The notes beneath the pieces are model-generated. The model was not told the origin of the DNA. It searched no databases and saw only the letters and a list, made by a program, of their open reading frames with translations. This document shows, in pieces, positions 7,458 to 13,596 of a stretch of 14,284 nucleotides of DNA. Both the position numbers and the translations under genes were made by a program. The stretch is taken from the NCBI GenBank assembly GCA_036381125.1, contig DASVDK010000288.1, forward strand, positions 1 to 14,284, in the 5' to 3' direction. The stretch is from DASVDK01 sp036381125 [NCBI: Thermodesulfobacteriota bacterium] (lineage in GTDB: Bacteria; DASVDK01). Positions within the stretch are counted from its first letter, which is position 1. Each line of letters starts with the position of its first letter.

Positions 7458-7828
7458 CGGCCCCCCTGGATCGAGCCTATTCGGGGCGTGCACGTCGAGT
7501 CAAGGGGACGCGGCACGGAGTCCGTGGAAGCACGCTGCCTGGTCTGCTGGCGTACACCCCGATGCGCCGCCCGGGGCCGGTCGCGACGACGAGGCTTGCA
7601 CGACGTGCCTGCTCCAGGCAGCAGCCGGCTTGCTGTATCAGCGTGGTCCACACCGACACGGCCCATCTCCGTCCTGGCCGTCACGCTCTTCGAGGTCGCG
7701 CCGCCAGTCCGGCGGCGGCCCGAAGCATCGAGCGACGTTACGCTTGTGCGGCCGCGCCGCTTCGTGCAAGCGGCCTGGGGTCGAGAGAACGCGGAGCAGC
7801 AGGTCGAGCGTTCGCTCGGCTTCCTGGG
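7458..7828. other. Gap of 371 bp without a gene, with three hairpin-forming inverted repeats
   Basis: No coding frame in this gap looks like a known protein on either strand. It separates the end of tctA from the start of the amidohydrolase, both on the minus strand. Three perfect inverted repeats lie in it: CGAGCG-TT-CGCTCG (7805-7818, ten bases past the tctA stop), GCCGCTT-CGTGC-AAGCGGC (7756-7774), and CGCCGCC-AGTCC-GGCGGCG (7699-7717). None is followed by a T tract on the minus strand, so Rho-independent termination is unproven. Together they could end or stabilise the tct transcript. The amidohydrolase promoter lies at the low-coordinate end. Confidence 0.5.
7474..7503 (-). promoter_or_regulatory. 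Candidate sigma-70 promoter for amidohydrolase-MFS
   Basis: On the minus strand TTGACT (7498-7503; five of six matches to the -35 consensus) is followed after 18 bp by TAGGCT (7474-7479; TAnnnT pattern). The predicted start of transcription would be about 10 nt before the ATG at 7457, leaving just enough leader for the G-run ribosome binding site. The very short leader is a mild argument against it. Confidence 0.4.
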
Positions 7829-9322
7829 TCAGCCACGGGCCTTATCCCTCCGCCGCCCGAGCTTCATGATCACGGGGGCCAGCAAGGACAGGATCGTCAG
7901 GACCCAGAGGGTGATCGTGATCGGGCTGCCGAAGAACAGCCCGTAGCCGCCGATCCGGACGGTCTGGAGAAAGCAGGTCTCCAACAGGGACCCGAGGATG
8001 AAGGCGAGCAGGAACGCCGGGATCGGGTACCCGCCGACCTTCATGGCGACGCCGAGCAGGCCGAAGACGACCATGACGAGAATGTCGAAGCCGAGGAAGC
8101 GCCAGGCGAAGGCACCGGTGAACAGCAGCACCCCGACGATGGGGACGAGGATCCTGGTCGGCAGGAACGCGACCGCGCGGAACGAGCGCGCGGCCGGGAG
8201 TCCCACGAGGGCGATGAGGGCCGAGGCGATGAAGAGGGAGAACAAGATGGTGTACGCCTCGGTCTGGAAGTTGAGGAAGAAGCGGGGGCCCGGCCGGACG
8301 CCGTGGAGGACGAGTGCGGCGAGCATGACGGTGGCCGAGGCGCTGCCGGGCAGGCCGAGCGTCAGGAGCGGGACCACGGCGCCGGCGGCGACCGCGTTGT
8401 TGGCCGAATCGGTGGCGACGAGCCCATCGGGGTGACCGGTACCGAACTTCTCCGGTTCCCTGGACCACTGCCGCGCCTGGCCGTAGGCGACGAAGGAGCC
8501 GATGGTGGCGCCGGCACCGGGGATGATGCCGATGATAGTCCCGATGATGCTCGAGCGCAGCAGGGTGACGCGGTGCCGGAGGCACTCCCGAACGCCGCGG
8601 AAGATTTCCCCCTTCCCTCTGACGGACTCGCCACTGGCGACTGCCTGCTCCCGCATGAGGAAGAGGACCTCGGAGAAGCCGAAGAGACCGAGGAGAACCG
8701 GGATCAGCGGTACGCCGTCGTAGAGATGGAGGATCCCGAAGGTCCCTCGCTCGAAGGCGGTCATCCCGTCGGCGCCGACCATCGCGATCAGGACACCAAA
8801 GGCGGAAGCGAGAAGCCCCTTCCAGATGTCGTCGCCCGTGAGCGAGCTGACGACGGTGAGGCCGAAGACGGCGATCATGAACATCTCGGCCGGGCCGAAC
8901 CTGAGGGCAAAGGCGCCGATGATCGGCGACAGGACGATGGCGGCGACGGACCCGAAGACCGCCCCGAAGGTGGAGGCGGCGAACGAGATGCCGAGGGCGA
9001 GCCCCGCCTGGCCGCGCCTGGCCATCGGGTATCCCTCGAGGGTACTTGCCGCGGTGCCGGGAGTGCCCGGGACGTTGATCAGGATCGCCGGTATCGACCC
9101 GGCGGCCTGGGCGCCGAAGTAGAGCGCCGACATGGCGACGATGGCGGTCATGGCGTCCAGGAAGAGCGTGAAGGGGAGGAGGATCGCCATGAGGTTCGCG
9201 TCGTTGAAACCGGGGATCGCCCCCACGATGAAGCCGAGCGCGAACCCGACGAGCAGGCTGGCGAGAACGTGGAGCTGGAAGAGGTTCTGGAGGCCGGCGG
9301 CGACGGCGTCGAGATCGTACAC
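7829..9322 (-). CDS. tctA: Tripartite tricarboxylate transporter, large membrane subunit TctA
   Basis: TctA is the 12-helix channel subunit of a binding-protein-dependent secondary (cation-coupled) importer for carboxylates. This 497-residue protein is of normal family length. It carries the family's repeated motifs: GAIPGFNDANLMAILLP (about 34-50), NVPGTPGTAASTLEGYP (83-99), the second-half GIIPGAGATIGSFVAYG (about 265-281), DSANNAVAAGAVVPLLTLG (305-323) and LPGSASAT. The usual E of PEAANNA is D here. The start is GTG at 9322 with GGGAG about 7 nt upstream; an ATG slightly upstream is in another frame and runs into a stop after five codons. It is the last gene of amidase-tctC-tctB-tctA, 61 bp after tctB. 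The substrate may be citrate, another tri- or dicarboxylate, or an amide-derived acid. Confidence 0.95.
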   Translation of the reverse strand: MYDLDAVAAGLQNLFQLHVLASLLVGFALGFIVGAIPGFNDANLMAILLPFTLFLDAMTAIVAMSALYFGAQAAGSIPAILINVPGTPGTAASTLEGYPMARRGQAGLALGISFAASTFGAVFGSVAAIVLSPIIGAFALRFGPAEMFMIAVFGLTVVSSLTGDDIWKGLLASAFGVLIAMVGADGMTAFERGTFGILHLYDGVPLIPVLLGLFGFSEVLFLMREQAVASGESVRGKGEIFRGVRECLRHRVTLLRSSIIGTIIGIIPGAGATIGSFVAYGQARQWSREPEKFGTGHPDGLVATDSANNAVAAGAVVPLLTLGLPGSASATVMLAALVLHGVRPGPRFFLNFQTEAYTILFSLFIASALIALVGLPAARSFRAVAFLPTRILVPIVGVLLFTGAFAWRFLGFDILVMVVFGLLGVAMKVGGYPIPAFLLAFILGSLLETCFLQTVRIGGYGLFFGSPITITLWVLTILSLLAPVIMKLGRRRDKARG

Positions 9323-9383
9323 GGTCAGCTCCCTCGGCTCATTGGGGTGGGCGTCTGCGCGGCGGCCTCCGGTCCGAAGCCGG

Positions 9384-9836
9384 TTACCGGAAGAGCCACC
9401 CCTCCGGGACGTTGAACTGCATGAGCGACGCGGTGACGTAGAGGACCACGACCGAGCCGAGCGTCAGCAGGACGGTCGATCGCAGGCCGACACCCGCGAT
9501 GGGGAAGGCGCAGGCCAGGAAGAGGGCATTCGCGATGTGAAAGCCGAGCAACTCGAACGCGAAGTAGTAGCCGATGGAGAGCCCCACGATCGCGATCTGC
9601 CGCCAGCCGGCGCGGGCGGCACCCAGGATCCAGGACGCCGCCGGTGCGCCGCCAGGGGGAGGCTCTCGGCGCAACGCGGTTAGCGCAACGGCGCCGACGA
9701 GCGCGAGGAGCAGAACCAGTACACCCTGCGGCACGACGCGAGCGGCCCGAGGCGCTCCCTCGAGCTGAAGCCAGTACGACACGACGGCCAGAAGGACCGT
9801 CAGCGGAAAGATCAGATCCTTCGTGCGGGCACTCAT
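9384..9836 (-). CDS. tctB: Tripartite tricarboxylate transporter, small membrane subunit TctB
   Basis: This 150-residue four- to five-helix membrane protein matches TctB in size, hydrophobic profile and position between tctC and tctA. Hydrophobic segments are at about residues 8-24, 34-54, 80-97, 98-118 and 120-140. It shows the family's loosely conserved GYYFAFELLGFHIANALFLA segment (about 89-108), and the C-terminus ends FNVPEGWLFR, the FxxxLP-like ending common in TctB. Primary sequence conservation in TctB is low, so the call rests largely on context. The ATG at 9836 has AGGGA 6 nt upstream; the same frame is open much further upstream but only as shadow of tctC. A strong hairpin lies between it and tctC, so it may be expressed less than the binding protein. 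Confidence 0.88.
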   Translation of the reverse strand: MSARTKDLIFPLTVLLAVVSYWLQLEGAPRAARVVPQGVLVLLLALVGAVALTALRREPPPGGAPAASWILGAARAGWRQIAIVGLSIGYYFAFELLGFHIANALFLACAFPIAGVGLRSTVLLTLGSVVVLYVTASLMQFNVPEGWLFR

Positions 9837-9856
9837 GGCGATCCCTGGAAGAAAGG

Positions 9857-9887
9857 GCGTGCGGCGGGTGCCAGGCCCGCCGCACGC
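9857..9887 (-). terminator. Strong intercistronic hairpin between tctC and tctB (attenuator or mRNA stabiliser)
   Basis: A perfect 12-bp stem, GCGTGCGGCGGG with CCCGCCGCACGC, encloses a 7-nt loop. On the minus strand it begins 14 nt after the tctC stop and is followed by CCTTTCTTCC, a partly T-rich tract, before the tctB ribosome binding site. It could act as a partial terminator, or as a 3' stem that protects the tctC message, giving more binding protein than membrane subunits. Confidence 0.65.
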
Positions 9888-9901
9888 TGCAAGACCGGAC
9901 C

Positions 9902-10930
9902 CTACATCGACTGCAGGTCCTTCTCCATCGCCGGCCGGTACGTCTCGAGCAGCGCCAGGTAGTCCTTCATGAACGCGTCGCACTCCTCTGGGCTCATGTA
10001 CTTGAGGAACGGCGTGAGGTCCTGGGCATCGGCCGCCTTCCGGAACTCCTCGCTCCGGTGCATGACCTTCATCGAGTCGACGAGCTTCCGGTAGTTCTCC
10101 GGGTGCTCCTTCTTGACGGCCGCACTCACGAGGAACAGGTACGGCTCCGACAGGTTCGGGATCTTGACGTCGAGCACCTTGTTGGCGGGGACCGGGGTCC
10201 AGAGGTGCGGCGCCGGGTTGGAGTCCTGGAGGATGCCGATGCCCTTGGTCAGCTCGAGGACGTGGAGGGCCGACCAGTACGGTGCGAGGCAGGCGGTGAC
10301 GTGACCTCCGGCGACGGCGTTGCGCGCGGCCGACCCTCCCTGGAAGGAGACGACCTTGAGGTTCGCGCCGGTCAGCTCGCGCAGGACCACGGTCGCGGCG
10401 TGCGCCGCCGACATGGGGGTCGACACGCTCACCGTGAAGGGGGTCTTGGTCTTGCGCGCGTCGTCGATGAACTCGTCGATCGTGTTCCACTTCGCGTCCT
10501 TCTTGACGAGGAGCACGTTCGGGTCGTCGAAGTAGGCTCCGATGAACGCGATGTCCTCGGGCGTGTAGCCCTTCGCGCGCTTCAACTCGAAGATCCACGC
10601 GACGTGCGGTGCCGGGACGGCGTTGATCACGTGGCCGTCCGGCCTGGCCTTCAACGTGTGAACGAGCGCGATGACCGCGCCGGCACCCGGCATGTTCGTG
10701 AACTTGAACGGGTACGGCGAGCCGAGCGCCTTCGCCCACGCGGGGCCGACCAGCCGGGCGGAGCGGTCGGTGCCGCCACCGGGGTCGAACCCGATGACCA
10801 CCTCGATCGATTTCGACGGGAAAGCCGCGCCATGAGCTCGGGAGACGATGCCCGACGCTGCCAGACCGAACACTGCGGCACCGGCACCTTTGAGAGCAGA
10901 CCGGCGAGTGATGCCGTGGCTGTGCTGCAT
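9902..10930 (-). CDS. tctC: Tripartite tricarboxylate transporter binding protein TctC (Bug family), Tat-type signal
   Basis: This 342-residue extracytoplasmic solute receptor would hand its ligand to TctAB. It starts with a Tat-like signal: TRRSALKG (8-15) with twin Arg R9/R10, a hydrophobic stretch AAVFGLAASGIV, and a likely cleavage site near AHGA-AF (about 35). The mature protein shows Bug-family features: the start IEVVIGFDPGGGTDRSARL (42-60), NMPGAGAV (79-86), ARPDGHV (95-101) and FQGGSAARNAVAGGHV (196-211). These are the segments that form the carboxylate-binding loops. The ATG at 10930 has AGGAGG about 9 nt upstream. It lies 47 bp after the amidase gene and 65 bp before tctB. Most Bug receptors use Sec signals, so the twin-Arg motif is worth noting. 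The ligand is unknown. Confidence 0.95.
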   Translation of the reverse strand: MQHSHGITRRSALKGAGAAVFGLAASGIVSRAHGAAFPSKSIEVVIGFDPGGGTDRSARLVGPAWAKALGSPYPFKFTNMPGAGAVIALVHTLKARPDGHVINAVPAPHVAWIFELKRAKGYTPEDIAFIGAYFDDPNVLLVKKDAKWNTIDEFIDDARKTKTPFTVSVSTPMSAAHAATVVLRELTGANLKVVSFQGGSAARNAVAGGHVTACLAPYWSALHVLELTKGIGILQDSNPAPHLWTPVPANKVLDVKIPNLSEPYLFLVSAAVKKEHPENYRKLVDSMKVMHRSEEFRKAADAQDLTPFLKYMSPEECDAFMKDYLALLETYRPAMEKDLQSM

Positions 10931-10977
10931 ATCAGCTCTCCTCCTGTTCCGAGCGTGAAGACGGGACCGCCGTCGCA

Positions 10978-12348
10978 CTACGAGGCGGCCGGCGGCGCGA
11001 TCGCGGCGTTCTCGATCCAGACCGCCCGCGCAGCGAGCGCGTCGTCCGCATGGGCGTACCCCATGAGCTGCAGCCCGACCGGGAGCCCCTCGACCTGCAT
11101 CAGCGGGAGGCTGAAGCAAGGGAAGCCGAGCCAGGACCAGTAAATGAGGAACGTCCGACTTCCGGTGAAGTCCAGGCCTCGCGGCGCCGGCCCCGACGCC
11201 GCGAGAGTCACGAACCCGTCGGCCCTGTCGGCAAGCTCCATGACCTTCGCCTGGACGCGCCGCCGGACGTCGAGGAGGCGCCGGTAGTCGTCCTGGGTGA
11301 TCTCGGCCGCTCGCGCGACCAGGCCACGGATCCGCGGGCCCAGCGCCTCGCCGTGGCGCTCCACGTACTCGGCGTACGGCCAGCGCATCTCGTAGGCGAG
11401 GATGTCGGCCGAGGTGTCGACGTGCTCGTCGAGCAGCGCCTCGAGGTCGGCCAGCTCGCGGTCCGTCGAGCGGTCGACGATCTCGACACCGGCCGCCCGC
11501 AGACGCCCCGCCACCTCTTCGAACGCGGCGCGCGTCGCGTCGTCGAGTTCTGCCTCCTGCCAGCCTTTCGTATACAGCCTGACCAGCCGTTTCGGCGGCA
11601 CGGCGGCCGGAAGTTCGTGGCCGCGCCCCGGTAGGCCCGGCGATCCGGGCGTCCCGCCGACGTCGGCCATCTGCCGCGCGACGGCCCAGACGTCGGCGAG
11701 GCTCGCCCCGAGGACGCCCAGGTGGTCGAGAGTCGTCGACAGCGGGTGCATCCCGCCCGTCGGCAGCGCGCCGAGCGTCGGCTTGAAGCCGTGGATCCCG
11801 CAGTACGACGCCGGCCGGATCGTCGAGCCGTTGGTCTGCGAGCCGAGCGCGACCGAGGCCATTCCCGCGCCGACCGCCGCCGCCGATCCGCTCGACGAGC
11901 CGCCAGGCGTCCGCGACGGGTCGAGCGGGTTCAGGGTCGGCCCCGATCGACCGATCGCGAACTCGGTCGTCACCGTCTTGCCGAGGACCACCGCCCCGCC
12001 GAGACGCAGCGCCCTGACGCACGCGGCGTCCCGGCCCGGGCGCCAACCGGCGTACACCGGGCTGTTCATCTGCGTCGGCATGTCGGCGGTCTCGATGATG
12101 TCCTTGACGCCGACGGGGCATCCGTCGATGGGGGACAGCGGCCGCCCGTCGCGATAGCGCTTGGTCGAGGCGTCCGCGGCGGCGCGCGCGCCGTCGAGAT
12201 CCAGGACGACGAACGCCTTGAGCTCCCCTTCGCGCGTCTCGATCGTCTCGATACAGCGCTCGAGAAAGGCCCTCGGCGTATCGCGGCCCTCCCTGAATGC
12301 TGCGACGGATGCGGTGAACGGAGCGAGACGCCTGGCGTGCCTGAACAT
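10978..12348 (-). CDS. Amidase (amidase signature family, GatA-like)
   Basis: This 456-residue cytoplasmic hydrolase of the amidase signature family has the Ser-cisSer-Lys triad: Lys82 in PVGVKDI, the Gly/Ser-rich segment PGGSSSGSAAAVGAGM (148-163) with the cis-Ser, and the nucleophile Ser175 in GSQTNGSTIRPASYCG. FKPTLGALP (188-196) is also typical. It resembles GatA but stands without gatB or gatC, so it is an amide hydrolase rather than a tRNA amidotransferase subunit. The usual GTDTGGS reads SQTNGS, a pattern found in some amidases. The ATG at 12348 has GGGAG 6-7 nt upstream. It is the first gene of the tct operon, which implies that it handles the imported compound or releases the carboxylate from an amide; which of these cannot be told. 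Confidence 0.93.
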   Translation of the reverse strand: MFRHARRLAPFTASVAAFREGRDTPRAFLERCIETIETREGELKAFVVLDLDGARAAADASTKRYRDGRPLSPIDGCPVGVKDIIETADMPTQMNSPVYAGWRPGRDAACVRALRLGGAVVLGKTVTTEFAIGRSGPTLNPLDPSRTPGGSSSGSAAAVGAGMASVALGSQTNGSTIRPASYCGIHGFKPTLGALPTGGMHPLSTTLDHLGVLGASLADVWAVARQMADVGGTPGSPGLPGRGHELPAAVPPKRLVRLYTKGWQEAELDDATRAAFEEVAGRLRAAGVEIVDRSTDRELADLEALLDEHVDTSADILAYEMRWPYAEYVERHGEALGPRIRGLVARAAEITQDDYRRLLDVRRRVQAKVMELADRADGFVTLAASGPAPRGLDFTGSRTFLIYWSWLGFPCFSLPLMQVEGLPVGLQLMGYAHADDALAARAVWIENAAIAPPAAS

Positions 12349-12472
12349 CCACGACTCCCGCGGCAGGTCCGATGGCTCTGTCGATTGTCTCCGGGCGCCT
12401 GTCGGCGAGCCCTACGGCGGACGCCCCGACTCGATCTGGTCGACTCCCGTCGCGCCGACCGGAGAGCCCGGT

Positions 12473-12487
12473 TGACGCGATGCGTCA
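12473..12487. promoter_or_regulatory. Perfect palindrome, candidate operator of the amidase-tct operon
   Basis: TGACGC-GAT-GCGTCA is an inverted repeat with 6-bp arms and a 3-bp centre. It stands about 125 bp upstream of the amidase start and about 57-71 nt downstream of the predicted transcription start. Such spaced palindromes are typical of dimeric repressors of the GntR, TetR or similar families; no regulator gene is in the window. Confidence 0.45.
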
Positions 12488-12550
12488 TCACCAGACGTGC
12501 GTGCTTGTGGTTCGGGGACGTCGCGGAACCGCGCCGCCACTGGTGCGTCT

Positions 12551-12579
12551 ACGCTATGGGTTCGCTGCACGACTGTCAA
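12551..12579 (-). promoter_or_regulatory. Candidate sigma-70 promoter of the amidase-tctCBA operon
   Basis: On the minus strand TTGACA (12574-12579, perfect -35) is followed after exactly 17 bp by TAGCGT (12551-12556, TAnnnT). It is the best promoter match I found in this window. Transcription would begin near 12544, leaving a leader of about 195 nt before the amidase ATG that contains the 12473-12487 palindrome. Confidence 0.55.
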
Positions 12580-12733
12580 GTCGGCTCAAGTGAGCAGCTA
12601 TCGCCGCCGTAGCGTCGGATGCACGCGGGGGTCGTCGAGAGCTGCCCGGCGTCGTGACGCGCGTTCGCCGCGGGCGACGCTCGCTCGGGCGTTCCGGCCC
12701 CGGACTTCCCGAAGGCGAAGAGCGGCCAGCGGA

Positions 12734-12752
12734 GCCGGCTCGACGAGCCGGC
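12734..12752. repeat. Inverted repeat at the edge of the pRiA4b-like remnant
   Basis: GCCGGCTC and GAGCCGGC form a perfect 8-bp stem around a 3-nt loop (GAC). It lies about 10-30 bp before recognisable homology begins in the adjacent gene remnant, so it may mark a rearrangement breakpoint. It may equally be chance in GC-rich DNA. Confidence 0.4.
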
Positions 12753-12762
12753 CGCCGACGCG

Positions 12763-12990
12763 GTGCGTCTACCAACCCCCGGAGCCGCCTACCCCATCTT
12801 CACTGCGGGCGAGCGCGCCTGCCCGCTCGAGGACTGTGGCGGGGCGCACAGGTATTTCGAACTCCTCGAGATCCCGAGTGATCCGACTCACGAGGAGCGC
12901 GACGAGGTGGTCACCTGGACCGGCGGCGCCTTCGATCCGGAGGCGTTCGACCTGTCGGCCGCGAACGCGAGGCTACGCGGCGTGCGTTGA
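12763..12990 (+). pseudogene. Remnant of a pRiA4b ORF-3-like protein gene (C-terminal part only)
   Basis: About 70 residues match the C-terminal end of the plasmid pRiA4b ORF-3-like family (PF07929). The visible blocks are AGERACPLEDCGGAHRYFELL, then SDPTHEERDEVVTWTGGAFDPEAFDL and SAANARLR before the stop. These correspond to the family's CPPEDVGG, the HxE/xW segment and the GxFDPExFD ending. The family's upstream half, including the YDFGDxWxH motif, is absent from all three plus-strand frames in the preceding 300 bp. No credible start or ribosome binding site is seen; the GTG at 12763 is only the first possible start codon in the frame. I therefore call it a 5'-truncated pseudogene, about 40 percent of the usual length. 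The function of the family is unknown; members occur widely on plasmids and chromosomes. Confidence 0.72.
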
Positions 12991-13091
12991 GGCGGCGGCA
13001 CGCGGGACGCGGACGAGGCGATGTACGCTTCGCGAGGTGGGAGCGCCGCAGGTTTCGCGAACGGCAGTGCCCGACATGCCTGACCGCGTCG

Positions 13092-13552
13092 TCACTGCCC
13101 GGGCTCGAGCTGGGCGTGCCTCCTGATGATCGACGATCGCCGCGACCGACACCACTGGAAGTCGTTCTGCCTGAGGAAGATCGCGTTCTGAGCGCGCGGG
13201 CCGATCGAACCGAGGTTCTTGAGGTTCGGCAGATTCGCGGCACGCCACGCAGCGACCGGCGTGTCGATCATGAGGGCGTGGGCGCGTCCGCTGCGAACGG
13301 CGGTCAACATGTCCGCCTCCGAGTCGAGGATCAGCGGCCTGGCCTTCGGCAGGTCCTCCTTCATGAGCTTGATCTCGCTCGGCGTGTTGAGGATGGCGAT
13401 CGTGTACTTCGGGTCGTTCAACTCGCTCGCGCTCTCGACCGCCACGTCGGACCGAGCGAGCAGGCTCAGGCCTGCGCGAACGTACCCGCGCGTGAAGTTC
13501 ACCCAGCCACGGTCAGCGTGGAGAGGTGCCGGGTAAGACGTCGCTTCGACAT
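13092..13552 (-). pseudogene. Broken amino-acid-type solute-binding protein gene (SBP family 3)
   Basis: Two pieces of a periplasmic binding protein gene lie in different frames. The first, at 13499-13552, starts at an ATG with GGGAGG about 8 nt upstream and encodes MSKRRLTRHLSTLTVAG, which looks like the start of a signal peptide, then hits a stop. The second, at about 13092-13505, encodes a family-3 domain from NFTRGYVRAGLSLLARSD through ELNDPKYTIAILNTPSE and DSEADMLTAVRSGRAHALMIDTP to about NAIFLRQNDFQW, after which the sequence diverges from the family and stops. A normal protein would have roughly 90-110 more residues between the two pieces and an additional C-terminal helix. This fits one internal deletion plus 3' decay. 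It follows the asparaginase after 44 bp on the same strand, so they were probably one operon. Confidence 0.8.
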
Positions 13553-13596
13553 GGCTTCATCCTCCCTGTTCGATACGCTGCGGCGAGCCGAGCGCA

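Larger units (their letters stand above)
12349..12762. other. Non-coding stretch upstream of the amidase, with the operon promoter region and decayed sequence
   Basis: I find no intact gene here. The part nearest the amidase holds the predicted leader, palindrome and promoter described separately. From about 12580 to 12760 the plus-strand frame leading into the pRiA4b-like remnant is open only from a stop at 12655-12657 and shows no family motif, so it looks like degraded or rearranged DNA. Confidence 0.5.

Noticed and set aside
5736-7946. A 736-codon plus-strand open frame, and a similar one at 7562-9415
   Set aside because: Both run antisense to clear genes and give low-complexity acidic and basic sequence without domains. 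They are mirror frames of GC-rich coding DNA.
10978-12348. GatA subunit of the Glu-tRNA amidotransferase
   Set aside because: The gene has no gatB or gatC neighbour, carries SQTNGS in place of the usual GTDTGGS, and sits in a transport operon.
9902-12352. An 816-codon minus-strand frame that would fuse upstream sequence to TctC
   Set aside because: The N-terminal part is the amidase gene read in the wrong frame. TctC has its own signal peptide, start and ribosome binding site at 10930.
12991-13091. A 20-codon frame starting MYASRGG between the two gene remnants
   Set aside because: It has no ribosome binding site, no similarity that I recognise, and lies in decayed DNA.
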